64,000 nt of DNA, from the NCBI GenBank assembly GCA_049487715.1, contig CP150565.1:496001-560000 (forward strand). Direction: 5' to 3'. A model generated the notes under the pieces. It searched no databases, was not told the origin of the DNA, and saw nothing but the letters and a program-made list of their open reading frames with translations. The stretch's first letter is position 1. Each line of letters opens with the position of its first letter. The stretch is from Pycnococcus provasolii. Taxonomy: Eukaryota; Chlorophyta; Pseudoscourfieldiophyceae; Pseudoscourfieldiales. Below are positions 39,378 through 48,712 of this stretch, in pieces. The translations under genes were made by a program, and so were the position numbers.

Positions 39378-41210
39378 ATGCGCGTTCCCTCGCGTGCCCT
39401 GCGCGTGCTCGCGGTGCACTGCACGTCCCCCGCGGCGGCGTCGAACGACGATCCGTCCACCGTCCACACGCCCACCTCGCTGGGCGGCGCGTTCGCGGAG
39501 CTCGCCGCCGCGCACGCCGCGGGGTCCATATCGCTCTCGTTCATCCAGCACGCCTCCGCGGACGACGTGGCGACGGCAATGACCACCGTCAAGCCCAACG
39601 TCGTGTACATCGGCACGAAGTGCATGCCTCTCACGAGCGGGCTGCCGCAGATGAACCTGAAGTCTGCGTCAGACCCGAGCGCAGCCATCGCAGCCGTGCA
39701 GCAGAAGGTGAGCACGCCGCAGCTCGGGCGCGTCGCGCCGGAGGCGTTTGCGTCGCACTTCTCGAAGAACACGGACGTCGTGTATCTCGACGTGGCGGCG
39801 AGCGACATGCAGGGTGCCCTGCTGCGCCTGCAGGGTGTGCCGAACGTCGTGTGCTGGCAGCAACAACTCGGCGCGCCGCCGACGCGCGCGGCGGCGCACT
39901 TCGCCAAGGCGTTCTTCGCCGCGCTCACTGAGGCGGAGACGGCGCCGTCGATGGCGGCGCAGGAGGCGTACGTGTTCGCGCACGCCGCGACGCTCGCGCA
40001 CGGAACCGCGCCGCCGTATCCCGTCCTCCTCGCGGGCACGCACGACGCACCCGCGAGGCTTGGCGAACTGCTGCGTGGCGCGTCGAGCGTCGCGGTGCCG
40101 CCGCACTTCACGCCCGCGGAGGTGAAGGCGGCGGAGTCGATGAAGGTGGCAAACTTGGTGGGTGGGAGGGAGGTACACACGCTCATCTGCGGAACGACGC
40201 AGGTGAAGCTGCCGAGCGCAAACAAGGAAGGGTCGGCGGAAAATCTCACATTCGCCGCACCGAAGATGCACCGGCTTGCTCAGGCTCTTCGTTCCCTCCT
40301 CGTGCTGGAGTGCCGCAGCGTGCGCGTTCTCAGCTGCGAGGATCTTCCCGTGCGCGAGATCACGGCTGTGGAGGGCGTGACTGAGCCACCTCCGAAAGGG
40401 CATGTCGCTCTGCTGTGCGAGGTGGCACTTGGGCCATCCGTGGCACCGCTCGACACCGCGGCTGCAGCCACGTCGCCATCGCCCGCGTCTGCCGCACCTG
40501 GGACGGAGGAGGAGGCTGCGGCTGCGGCTGCGGGGGCAGCGACGGCAGCGGCAGCAGCCTCCACCTCCTCCGCCGCCCCACTAGCACCTCTCGTCGCTGC
40601 AGCCACGGCAAGCAGGCGCTTCTCCGTCGTGCTAACGGGCCCGAAGACCGCAATGAAGCACGGCGCTGGGCTGGAGGTGGCTCAGCATGCCATCCGCCTA
40701 GCACTTTGCGACGACGCCGTGGGGCTGGAGGTGGCAAGCGCTCCTCCAGGTCACTTTGGCCCGTCCCCACCTCCGAGCGGCTCGACGCTGATGACGGATG
40801 CGAAGGCTAGCGTGCCTGCGATGATGCAGCTCGCGCGTCGTTCGCGCGCCGTGGCGGGTGGCTGCCCCTTGCTGGAATGCGTGCTGACAACGTCGAGCAT
40901 GCAGCTGGAAATTCTGCGCCGTCTTGCTTTCTCTGCAAGGTACCGCGGCTTAGTGGCTGCGGGTGTGGCAAGCGTTGGGCACAGTGTTGTGGAAGGCTTC
41001 GACCGAGCTTCGGTGAAGCACTACCACGCGGTTGGTCGTGTGACACCTCTGCCCGAGCCGTCTGCAGGCAAGCCTGCGGACAAGTCTCAATTGCCAGCCG
41101 ATGCACAGCCTTATTTGGATGCCGTGGCGGTTCTGCCAGATGGAACTCAGATGGTGGGCAAGAAGCGTGCACGCGACGAAGACGAGGCGGCATTAAAGGG
41201 GGAAACGTGA
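39378..41210 (+). CDS. Unknown protein with a CHAT-like (caspase-like) N-terminal region
   Basis: 610 aa from the ATG at 39378. Residues about 8-215 have the strand-helix layout of CHAT domains: LRVLAVHCTSP, a TVKPNVVYIGTKC strand, a DVVYLDVAASDMQ strand, then LRLQGVPNVVCWQQQLGAPP, AAAHFAKAFFAALTEAE and QEAYVFAHAATL. At the place of the usual catalytic LSAC the sequence is LDVAAS, so the active cysteine would be missing. The middle contains an Ala/Ser/Thr-rich linker (about 365-410), and the tail ends with a basic KKRARDEDE. Family assignment is only a pattern impression. Strong GC bias and low complexity could mislead. Confidence 0.55.
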   Translation: MRVPSRALRVLAVHCTSPAAASNDDPSTVHTPTSLGGAFAELAAAHAAGSISLSFIQHASADDVATAMTTVKPNVVYIGTKCMPLTSGLPQMNLKSASDPSAAIAAVQQKVSTPQLGRVAPEAFASHFSKNTDVVYLDVAASDMQGALLRLQGVPNVVCWQQQLGAPPTRAAAHFAKAFFAALTEAETAPSMAAQEAYVFAHAATLAHGTAPPYPVLLAGTHDAPARLGELLRGASSVAVPPHFTPAEVKAAESMKVANLVGGREVHTLICGTTQVKLPSANKEGSAENLTFAAPKMHRLAQALRSLLVLECRSVRVLSCEDLPVREITAVEGVTEPPPKGHVALLCEVALGPSVAPLDTAAAATSPSPASAAPGTEEEAAAAAAGAATAAAAASTSSAAPLAPLVAAATASRRFSVVLTGPKTAMKHGAGLEVAQHAIRLALCDDAVGLEVASAPPGHFGPSPPPSGSTLMTDAKASVPAMMQLARRSRAVAGGCPLLECVLTTSSMQLEILRRLAFSARYRGLVAAGVASVGHSVVEGFDRASVKHYHAVGRVTPLPEPSAGKPADKSQLPADAQPYLDAVAVLPDGTQMVGKKRARDEDEAALKGET

Positions 41211-41542
41211 TCACGTGTAGTAGTGTGAACAACAGCATCATGTCTAAATATGGCGGTGGTTTAAGATATCGTATCGTGGTAAGGCTACTGTTTTCTTTTA
41301 TAAGAGCTCTCCCTCGTCAGTGCAACAAAAGTATCGATCGTCATCAGATCGTCATCCTCCATCTATTATCCATTCCATCTTTGCCTACCAGGCCCACGTA
41401 CCACACCGCCGCCACACCTCGTTCTTGTGTAGTAAGCAACTTCTGCAAACGTGCTGCTGACTGTTGTTGTTGTTGTTGTTGTTGTGTATATGCCAACAAC
41501 ACGTTTTTTTCTTTATTTTCTTTTTGTAGTGTTTGGCTGTTT
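41211..41542. other. Convergent intergenic region
   Basis: Between the stops of the CHAT-like gene and the ammonium transporter gene. Contains a TTGTTG microsatellite at about 41463-41485. No gene seen. Confidence 0.5.
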
Positions 41543-43024
41543 TTATGCCTCAGTGCCCTCAGCCTCCTTGGTCTTGCCAGCGGGCGATTCGAGCGTCGTC
41601 GTCGTGAAGGGCTCACCATCAGCCACCTGCTGATCTTTCGGGTACGCGTCTCCACCGTGGTACGAGTGATCCATTCCAGCCTTCTCCTCATCAGGCGCGA
41701 CACGAAGGATGCCCATGAGATGCAGAGCACCGAAGATGACTGCCATAAGGACAATCACCCAAGCGGCAATGACGACGATACCAATCGTCTGCACGCCAAG
41801 TAGCCATCCACCGCATCCTCCGTAGAAGACGCCACACGCACGATCGTTGCCCATGAGCGACGGACTGGCAAACCATCCAACCGCCCACAGTCCCCACATG
41901 CCGCATCCGCCGTGCATAGCAGCAGCTTCCAGCGGATCGTCAATCTTCATGTACGTCAGCAGCCACGAGCATCCGCTGAAGATCCAGCCTCCGATGTAAC
42001 CGATGACAAGTCCTGCCCACAGCTCGACGGATGCGCACGCGGCAGTGATGGACACAAGTCCCGCGAGCGCGCCGTTCAGCGCGTTGACGACGTTCCAGTG
42101 CTTTTCCACGAGCAGGCTGTAGCTGAGGCATCCGAGCGTTCCACCTGCGGCGCCCAACGTCGTGACGATTGCAACGTGCGGGACCATCGTCTCCTGCCCG
42201 ACGATGCCAAGAAGGCTTCCGGTGTTGAATCCATACCATCCGAACCAGAGAATCATCACGCCGAGAGCCATGAACGGCGCGCTGTGACCCGGCATGGCAA
42301 GCGCGCGTCCTGAGGCGTCGTATCGTCCAATTCGTGGTCCCACGATGGCAGCTCCCACGGCACCTCCGATGCCACCAACCATGTGCACGACACCACATCC
42401 CGCGAGGTCGACGAGTCCAATTTCAAGCAGAGGCGAATCAAGGCAGGCGGACAGCCATCCGTCGCAGCTCCACACCCAGTGCGCGACGACGGGGTACACG
42501 AATCCCGTCACAAGCATGGCATAGATTATGTACGCAATCACCTTCGTGCGTTCTATGATAGACCCGCTGATGATGGTGGTGGCTGTGGCGGCGAACGTGT
42601 ACTGGAAGAACCAGTTCACGTACTCCTCTTTTGGCAGGTTGTACGTCACGAACCATCCGGCGCCGATGAACTTCGAAGAGGCGTTGGGATTCGGCCCGTA
42701 CGCGAATGCCCATCCGAAGAAGAACCACGCGACAGCGCCAAACGTGGCATCGAGCAGGATGTACAGGATGATGTTCTTGGCGTTCTTGCGTCGTACGGCA
42801 CCCACGCTGAGCATGATGAACCCGCACTGCATGAAGAAGACGAGAACACCGCACAGCACGATGAAGAGCATGTCAACACCAGCGCGTATGCTGCTGGGAC
42901 TGGCGAGGCCTTCCCCTTCGAGCGCATCTGTGATGACGCTGTAGTTTTTCTGAAACGAATCTAACGACGATCCTCCCGCCAAGAGAGCTTCCAACGCCGC
43001 GACGCGCGACTCAACGTCAGCCAT
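41543..43024 (-). CDS. Ammonium transporter (AMT family)
   Basis: 493 aa, ATG at 43024, about 11 membrane segments. AMT signature VDLAGCGVVHMVGGIGGAVG and the following GRYDASGRALAMPGHSAPFMALG are clear. The pore histidines are in GVVHMVGG and LHLMGI (the twin-His pair). The downstream region GAAGGTLGCLSYSLLVEKHWNVV, ALNGALAGLVSITAAC and MHGGCGMWGLWAVGWFASP is typical of plant/algal AMT1. It carries ammonium into the cell across the plasma membrane. The cytosolic tail (about 50 residues) is Thr/Ser/Glu-rich and may be a phosphorylation target. Divergent from the SLC4-like gene at 44455 (1.4 kb gap). Confidence 0.95.
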   Translation of the reverse strand: MADVESRVAALEALLAGGSSLDSFQKNYSVITDALEGEGLASPSSIRAGVDMLFIVLCGVLVFFMQCGFIMLSVGAVRRKNAKNIILYILLDATFGAVAWFFFGWAFAYGPNPNASSKFIGAGWFVTYNLPKEEYVNWFFQYTFAATATTIISGSIIERTKVIAYIIYAMLVTGFVYPVVAHWVWSCDGWLSACLDSPLLEIGLVDLAGCGVVHMVGGIGGAVGAAIVGPRIGRYDASGRALAMPGHSAPFMALGVMILWFGWYGFNTGSLLGIVGQETMVPHVAIVTTLGAAGGTLGCLSYSLLVEKHWNVVNALNGALAGLVSITAACASVELWAGLVIGYIGGWIFSGCSWLLTYMKIDDPLEAAAMHGGCGMWGLWAVGWFASPSLMGNDRACGVFYGGCGGWLLGVQTIGIVVIAAWVIVLMAVIFGALHLMGILRVAPDEEKAGMDHSYHGGDAYPKDQQVADGEPFTTTTLESPAGKTKEAEGTEA

Positions 43025-43420
43025 TGTTGTTGTTCGTGTTCAGTAGTAGTAGTACTGATTGGGAGCGTGATTGACTGGAGTTAGCAGCGAGTGAAGAATG
43101 AATGGCGTGAGTGAGTGATTGTGTGACAAGCCCCCGGGGGCTTGGTCTTGCTTGCGGGGCAGAAACGTCTTGAACCAACACACACAAGGAACGTTTAGGT
43201 CGGGAATCGGGAACGCAATCCCGCCGAAAAATTTACCGACCAAAACGAAAAGGAAGTTCGGCTGAATCTCCGAAACGAGCGGCGCTGAAAAAAACGCGTT
43301 GGGATTATTGGGAATTGAATCGTTTCGCTAAAAAATATCCGTTTTTTTCTGATCAGATCACTTTCGACTTTTCTCTTTGATTGAAAACCCGCGCCCGCCA
43401 GCTTGCTTGGAATATTGGGA

Positions 43421-43435
43421 GGGTTAGGGTTAGGG
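43421..43435. repeat. Interstitial telomere-type repeat
   Basis: Two and a half TTAGGG units in the AMT/SLC4-like promoter gap. Confidence 0.8.
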
Positions 43436-43967
43436 CTAGTAGGGAGGCGTCATTCAGTGAGGCGACGGCGCGACGCATGCCGGCAAGGCGGCAACTACTC
43501 GGCAAGGTGGTGGGGCCGTGCGTGGGTTTATTAGCCTTTGCTTGCTCATCTGTTTGTCTCTCACTCTCTCACGGGGACACGGAGGAGCGGGAGGACTCCC
43601 TCCGCCCTCCGTGACTCCGTCCTCCGCGAAGACCGCGAAACTCGCTCGTGTCACAACTTACAATAGTAATGCAATCCTCCGCACGTGACTTGTCCACAAG
43701 TTTATAGGTTATGTTATACTTGTCACGTCAGGACTCGAGTTGTTGTAATAAACCCCGAACGAATTGCCCAAGAAGACCACGGCAGGTTTTCTTTCAAGAT
43801 ACCTATCTTTACCCACAAAAGTATACCGCCGCCGACCAAGATGTGGATCCCTCAGACCAGACATTCACCGTGAGGAGTCCTCCAAGAGGAGTTCAGACAT
43901 AGAGAGAACCTGTTGTCGTTGTCGCCGTTGTCGTCCTGAAGGCTTTCCCGCGTTCCTCCTCATCATA

Positions 43968-44285
43968 GACTACCACCACGATAGTCTAGTGCTTATCGTA
44001 CTACTGCAACGTTGAGAGGAGGAAAGGAAAGGAGAGAGGAAGTTTGGTCCAACCCCCGCGGACAATCCACACGGATTTACGGACGGGTTTTATGTTTTCC
44101 CACCTACCCGGTACCCATACGATTGGGGAACTCAAGAGCGGTTTCAGGTGCGAGCGTTTTTGGGGAAATCAAGACCCGGTCGGGCAGCCAGGTCGGGACG
44201 GGAGGGTCTCATTTCACCGCAGAGGGGGGGGGGGGATAAAATCACATCCCAATTCAGGGGGGTGGTAGTCTACGATAGTCTATCC
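43968..44285. repeat. Pair of short inverted repeats about 280 bp apart
   Basis: Left arm ATAGACTACCACC with following GATAGTCTA; right arm GGTGGTAGTCTAC with following GATAGTCTA. The arms are reverse complementary over 12-13 bp. Each also contains its own TAGACTA/TAGTCTA dyad. Could be the ends of a small MITE-like element, but no target duplication was established. Confidence 0.4.
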
Positions 44286-44454
44286 TGGAATCTCGTCCGC
44301 ACACCGTTCGTCCGGCCCCACACGCCTCTGGTGAGAATAGGGGCTCCAGGGTTCCGCCATCTTATCTCACCGGTCGCTATTGATCGAACGACAGTGGCTC
44401 TCCCACTTTGTGCTCCTCACTCACCTTCTCACTCGCTCGCCGGTGAGTGGTGTG

Positions 44455-46410
44455 ATGCGTGTCTCGATGATGCTCTCAGGCTCTCGAGCTCGCGTTGTCT
44501 ACCCTTACAATAAAACAGGTGGTGGTGGTGGTGCTCCCTCCTCTCATCAGCCTTGTCAGCCATTCTCGAGATCAACAACAACAACAACAACAGCAGCAGC
44601 AACGCGTCCTTGGGTCCTTTTGTGTAGCCGATCCTCCACAGCCACCACCACCACCGCTACCTCCTCCACCACCACCACGTACGTGACGACGGCAGACAAG
44701 AAAAAGGGACGCAGAAAGAGACTCTCACCTCCTCGTGCCCTGCAGGAGCCAAGCAGCCCACCGCCACCTCCTACCACAGAAACAACCTCGCAAACCACCA
44801 GCCTTCGCGACTTGCCCGTTCTCGAGCCACTGGGACAAGGGCTTGCACGTGACATTCGACGTCGCTTCATCCCTCACCTCAAGTCTGACTATGTCGACGG
44901 CTTTTCGCTGAAAACAATCAGCGCCGCCGGGTTCCTCTTCTGCGCGTGCCTGTGCGTCGCCGCGGCGTTCGGCGCATCTCTCGGCGTTCGAACGGGCGGT
45001 GCCATCGGAGTCACGGAGCTCATCTTGGGCACCGCCTTCTGCGGCATGGTCAGTGCACTCACCGTCGGACAACCCGTCGCCATCTACGGGTTTGGAGGTG
45101 CTCACCTCGCGTTCACGTCCATCCTGTACGCTCTCAGCGAGTGGCTCAACGTCTCGTTCCTTCCCATGTACTCCTGGATCGGCCTGTGGACAGCGGGTCT
45201 CCTGCTCGCCATGACGCTCACGTCCGTCTCCAACCTCGTCATGTACTTCACGCGGTTCACCGACGAGACGTTCAGCGCACTTTCGGCGTCTATTTTCGTG
45301 TTCGAGGCTATCCGGTCCGTGGGAAAGCTATTTATCGCACACGGGTCTGCGGACGTCGCCTATCTCGCGTGCCTGTGCGCGCTCGCGACGTACTGGGTTG
45401 TCACCACGTTGGCTGGATTTCGCCAAGGCGTTCTCATCAACGAGCGATTTCGCAGCATCGCCGCGGACTTTGCACCTCTGATGGGCATCGTCGCCGGAAC
45501 AGCCGCCAGCATTGCGTGCTTGAACCTGTTCGGAACGCAGCTGCCCTCCCTCGCACTCCCAGCCACCGGCCTGTCTCCAACGCTCCCCGGACGTGAGACG
45601 TGGCTCATTGACATCTTCGAGTGCCCCGTCTGGCTTCGCTGGGCGTCGTTCGTCCCCGCACTCTTCGCGAGCCTTCTTCTTTTCATGGACCAGGTGATCA
45701 CGACGAGGCTTGTTAACAGCCCCGACAATCCCATGCGCAAGGGACATGGATACCACCTCGACCTGCTCGTCGTCAGCGTTCTGTGCGCCATCTGCAGCCT
45801 GGTGGGATGGCCGTGGGTCACCGCCGCCACGCTGCCAAGCCTCAGCCACGTACGTGCGCTGAGTGAGGAGGATACCGAGACGGGCGAGCTCGTTTCCATC
45901 AGAGAGAACCGGGTGAGCAACTTTCTCATCCACTTTGGCATGGGTGCCAGCCTGCTGCTACTGCGACCTTGGCTGATGCAAGTTCCGCTCAGCGTTTTCA
46001 TGGGACTGTTCCTGTACCTCGGCCTCTCCGCCGCACGCAACAACAAGTTTGTGCAGCGCATTCGACTGCTCTTCTGCGACCCCACGCGCTACGCACAGTT
46101 CAAGGGGCAGGGCATCAAGCGATTCTGGGCGCGTGTGCCTCCTAAGATATCTAACAAATACACGCTCATGCAGCTGGCATGCTTCGGCGTGCTGTGGACC
46201 GTCAAGAGCGCATCTCCGTGGTTAGGCATGGCATTTCCCATCATCATCGCACTTCTTGTTCCTGCAAGAGTTTTCATCGGCCGGTTCTTCGAGGATAGCC
46301 ACCTCGAGGTGCTCGATGACTGTGGCGATGCGATCGCTGTTGGACGAGATTTGTACAACCAAGAAGTCAATGGTGGCAGCACCGTGTCTGAAGCTAAACA
46401 TTACCCATAA
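44455..46410 (+). CDS. SLC4-family anion transporter (bicarbonate/borate type)
   Basis: 651 aa from the ATG at 44455. Residues 1-125 are Ser/Thr/Pro-rich, possibly an organellar or other targeting leader. The transmembrane domain starts near DIRRRFIPHLKSDYVDGFSL, a hallmark entry to SLC4/BOR proteins. Other family motifs: GVTELILGTAFCGMVSALT, QPVAIYGFGGAHLAF, and the highly conserved FMDQVITTRLVNSPDNPMRK with GHGYHLDLLVVSVLCAICSL and VGWPWVTAATLPSLSHVRAL. About 10-14 membrane segments. Substrate could be bicarbonate (carbon concentration) or borate; the sequence does not decide. The tail has a short acidic segment (EDSHLEVLDDCGD). Confidence 0.9.
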   Translation: MRVSMMLSGSRARVVYPYNKTGGGGGAPSSHQPCQPFSRSTTTTTTAAATRPWVLLCSRSSTATTTTATSSTTTTYVTTADKKKGRRKRLSPPRALQEPSSPPPPPTTETTSQTTSLRDLPVLEPLGQGLARDIRRRFIPHLKSDYVDGFSLKTISAAGFLFCACLCVAAAFGASLGVRTGGAIGVTELILGTAFCGMVSALTVGQPVAIYGFGGAHLAFTSILYALSEWLNVSFLPMYSWIGLWTAGLLLAMTLTSVSNLVMYFTRFTDETFSALSASIFVFEAIRSVGKLFIAHGSADVAYLACLCALATYWVVTTLAGFRQGVLINERFRSIAADFAPLMGIVAGTAASIACLNLFGTQLPSLALPATGLSPTLPGRETWLIDIFECPVWLRWASFVPALFASLLLFMDQVITTRLVNSPDNPMRKGHGYHLDLLVVSVLCAICSLVGWPWVTAATLPSLSHVRALSEEDTETGELVSIRENRVSNFLIHFGMGASLLLLRPWLMQVPLSVFMGLFLYLGLSAARNNKFVQRIRLLFCDPTRYAQFKGQGIKRFWARVPPKISNKYTLMQLACFGVLWTVKSASPWLGMAFPIIIALLVPARVFIGRFFEDSHLEVLDDCGDAIAVGRDLYNQEVNGGSTVSEAKHYP

Positions 46411-46502
46411 GAAAAAAAAGAAAAAGAAAACCAGGACTTTTTAAAAAGTCATAAAGTAACACGTTGCATTTTTTTCTTCTTAGTTTTCTCTTTGTACGAT
46501 AA

Positions 46503-48116
46503 TCATGATGATACAGCAGCGGCGGCGGCTTGATGTGCCGCGCACGTGTGCTCGACAGCGTCGAGCGTTCCGTCAGCTTCGTACGAACGCTCCATGTACG
46601 TGAATGTGTCACATCCGCCGACGCCGACACCACGCGTGTACACGCCCGTCAGAAGCACGACGCCGCGCGTCTTGCGATCCATCGTGATGGCAACACAAAT
46701 GCCGTGGGGCAGCCAGAGCACCGCACCCTCGCGATTGTCCAGCGGGTCGACGCCCATTCCCGACGTCTGTTTCGCATCGTGCATGTACCGCACCATGAAC
46801 TCCTCACTCGTCGCCGCGGCAAAGTTCCCCGTGGCGGGAAGGGCAAACATGCTTCTCGTGAGACCTTGCCATGGCCCATCGAGAGCCTTGGCATTCCACC
46901 GTGCACTCGATTCGATGAACCCGCCACGTCCCCACGTCGTCGCCTCCGTCGTCTCCGCAGTGTTGTTGTCTTCGGACGTATGATGCGCGACGGCACCACG
47001 ATCCCCTTGCTCCTGGCTGTCAATCACGTCTTGAATGTCCGCAAGCGACGTTCCGGACTCGTCCCACTTCGAGCTTGGCGCATGCCACGTCTCGTAGTAC
47101 GCCGCGACGCGCAAGGGCACGACGTCGAGTTCCAACTCGTCCTCGTCCGTTTGCTCGTCCGTCACGTATCCAAGTGACGAGCACAGCGTGACTTGAATGC
47201 GTGCGCGCATGTGTCCACCAGGTGCCACCAAGCACGTTTCGACGAGGCTGATTTTGCTCTCCTCTGCACTGCTTGCTTCGCCGTCGCCGCCGTCGTCGTC
47301 GTCTTGCACCTCCTTGTCGTCGAACACGAGGCGTGCAGGACCTGCGCAGTAGCTGCCATCCTCGAAGAAAGCAAGGCCTGGCGCAGATTCGGCAATGTTC
47401 ACGGCATTGGACGCCTCGTACGCGGACTCTAATCTTCCCTCTGCGTCGGTGAGAAAGACTTGCCTGTCAAGAGCATAGCGTGGCTGACTTGAAGATCGTC
47501 CTGACCTCGCTGCTTCCGCGGCTGTTGTCAAGAGCTGCTGCTCGTCATCTTCGTCAGAGTTTGGTTCGTTTGTCTCCTGCGCGTGTCCGCGTCTCTCGAC
47601 GGTCACGCAGCTCCGAACGAGTTTGCTTCTGCTTGAAGCTTTTTGCGTGAGAGCCACCTGTTCGAGTTGTCCTGTATCAGGCCGAACCGCGACGAGTTGT
47701 CCCGTCCACACACCAGACGCCGTTCCTGCGAAGGATCCGAACGCGGGCATGGCTTCCAAGGTTGATTGTCCTTGTTGGTGTTCCGGATCCTCGATGCGAA
47801 ACAGAGACGTCTTCAAAATGGCGAACGGCGGCGAAATGTATGACGACTTCTTTGAGGGTGATGACGACTTCGACTTGAGTACTTTTGGCACACCCTTTTC
47901 CCTGGGAGAAGATTTCCTGAAGTTTTTCTTTTTGCCTCCTCCTCCCCCCTTGGAGGGTTGGCCTTGAGATTTCCGACCGTCATTATCATTCCGAGCTGAT
48001 CCTGATGCAGATGCAGATGCAGATGCACCCCCACAAGCACGAGACCGGTTTCCCAAGCAAGGTGACCGCCGAGTTCTTCTGAAATGACCAGAAGAAGAAG
48101 TAGACGAAGGGAACAT
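46503..48116 (-). CDS. Probable plastid DUF3598-like protein
   Basis: 537 aa from the ATG at 48116. An N-terminal leader rich in Ser, Arg and Ala (SSTSSSGHFRRTRRSP) followed by Lys-rich low complexity fits a plastid transit peptide. The rest has scattered beta-type motifs: FEDGSYCAGPARLVF, LVETCLVAPGGHMRARIQV, MFALPATGNF, VLWLPHGICVAITMD and the end CDTFTYMERSYEADGTLD. The FxDGSYxxGP and final RxYxxDGxL features resemble the cyanobacterial/plastid DUF3598 (lipocalin-like) family, but by pattern only. Function unknown. Divergent from calnexin. Confidence 0.6.
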   Translation of the reverse strand: MFPSSTSSSGHFRRTRRSPCLGNRSRACGGASASASASGSARNDNDGRKSQGQPSKGGGGGKKKNFRKSSPREKGVPKVLKSKSSSPSKKSSYISPPFAILKTSLFRIEDPEHQQGQSTLEAMPAFGSFAGTASGVWTGQLVAVRPDTGQLEQVALTQKASSRSKLVRSCVTVERRGHAQETNEPNSDEDDEQQLLTTAAEAARSGRSSSQPRYALDRQVFLTDAEGRLESAYEASNAVNIAESAPGLAFFEDGSYCAGPARLVFDDKEVQDDDDGGDGEASSAEESKISLVETCLVAPGGHMRARIQVTLCSSLGYVTDEQTDEDELELDVVPLRVAAYYETWHAPSSKWDESGTSLADIQDVIDSQEQGDRGAVAHHTSEDNNTAETTEATTWGRGGFIESSARWNAKALDGPWQGLTRSMFALPATGNFAAATSEEFMVRYMHDAKQTSGMGVDPLDNREGAVLWLPHGICVAITMDRKTRGVVLLTGVYTRGVGVGGCDTFTYMERSYEADGTLDAVEHTCAAHQAAAAAVSS

Positions 48117-48712
48117 GACGAGACGAGACGAGACAGACCACACGCAGACAACACGCCACAGCCGCCACAGCCGCCACAAATGGGTGGAAATGACTCCACC
48201 AAAAAAAGCCAAAAAAGAAATGGGGACACCTGGGATGTTATTGGGGCCACAGAAACCAAGCAGAAACGGGGTCAGAGATGAGGGGTTCTACCTACCCGGG
48301 TAAGGACTACGAAAGCAAAGCAATGAAGGGAGGAAGTAGGAAGTAGGGGTTAGGATGTTAGCGGATGTTAGGGGTTAGGATGTTAGGGTTTAGGCAACCT
48401 TCTTCTTTCATATTCGGGTTAGGGTTTCCTCCCCCCGGGGCCCGGGCCCTCCCCTACCAGTCTACCAAACGGGACCCAAGGCCCAAGGCCCAAGGCCCAA
48501 GGGGTTCTTCACAGGGGTTCTTCACTGGGTTCTTCTCCTCTCGAAGCCTCAAAAGAAGACAGACCGTGCTTCCAGCGCATCTGAGGGAGGGAGGGAGGCT
48601 CACCAACAACAGGCCTATACTTTTTGTCCCGTTCTCTTCTCGCCCCTTCCTTGGAGAAGCTTGGGAACCTTTCGCTCGTCAATACTGATCCGTCCATACT
48701 TTGTCTGCATCG
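48117..48712. other. Divergent promoter with degenerate TTAGGG-type repeats
   Basis: No coding sequence. 48341-48428 is an imperfect GTTAGG(G)/GATGTTAG array. A GGCCCAA tandem repeat is at about 48478-48502 and GGGTTCTTCAC repeats at about 48501-48530. Confidence 0.55.
48341..48428. repeat. Degenerate telomere-like repeat region
   Basis: Units GGGGTTAGGATGTTAG, GGATGTTAGGG, GGGTTTAGG and GGGTTAGGG, separated by a short non-repeat stretch. Confidence 0.6.

Larger units (their letters stand above)
43025..44454. other. Divergent intergenic region between two transporter genes
   Basis: 1.4 kb without coding sequence. It contains TTAGGG units at 43421-43435, a G-tract at about 44223-44235, and a pair of inverted copies of TAGACTACCACC (about 43968 and 44264). 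Confidence 0.55.

Noticed and set aside
41463-41485. TTGTTG run as possible CRISPR-like repeat
   Set aside because: Simple microsatellite; no spacer structure anywhere in the window.
44455-44830. Separate gene in the Ser/Thr/Pro-rich leader of the SLC4-like protein
   Set aside because: Same continuous frame as the transporter with a good ATG; treated as its N-terminal leader.
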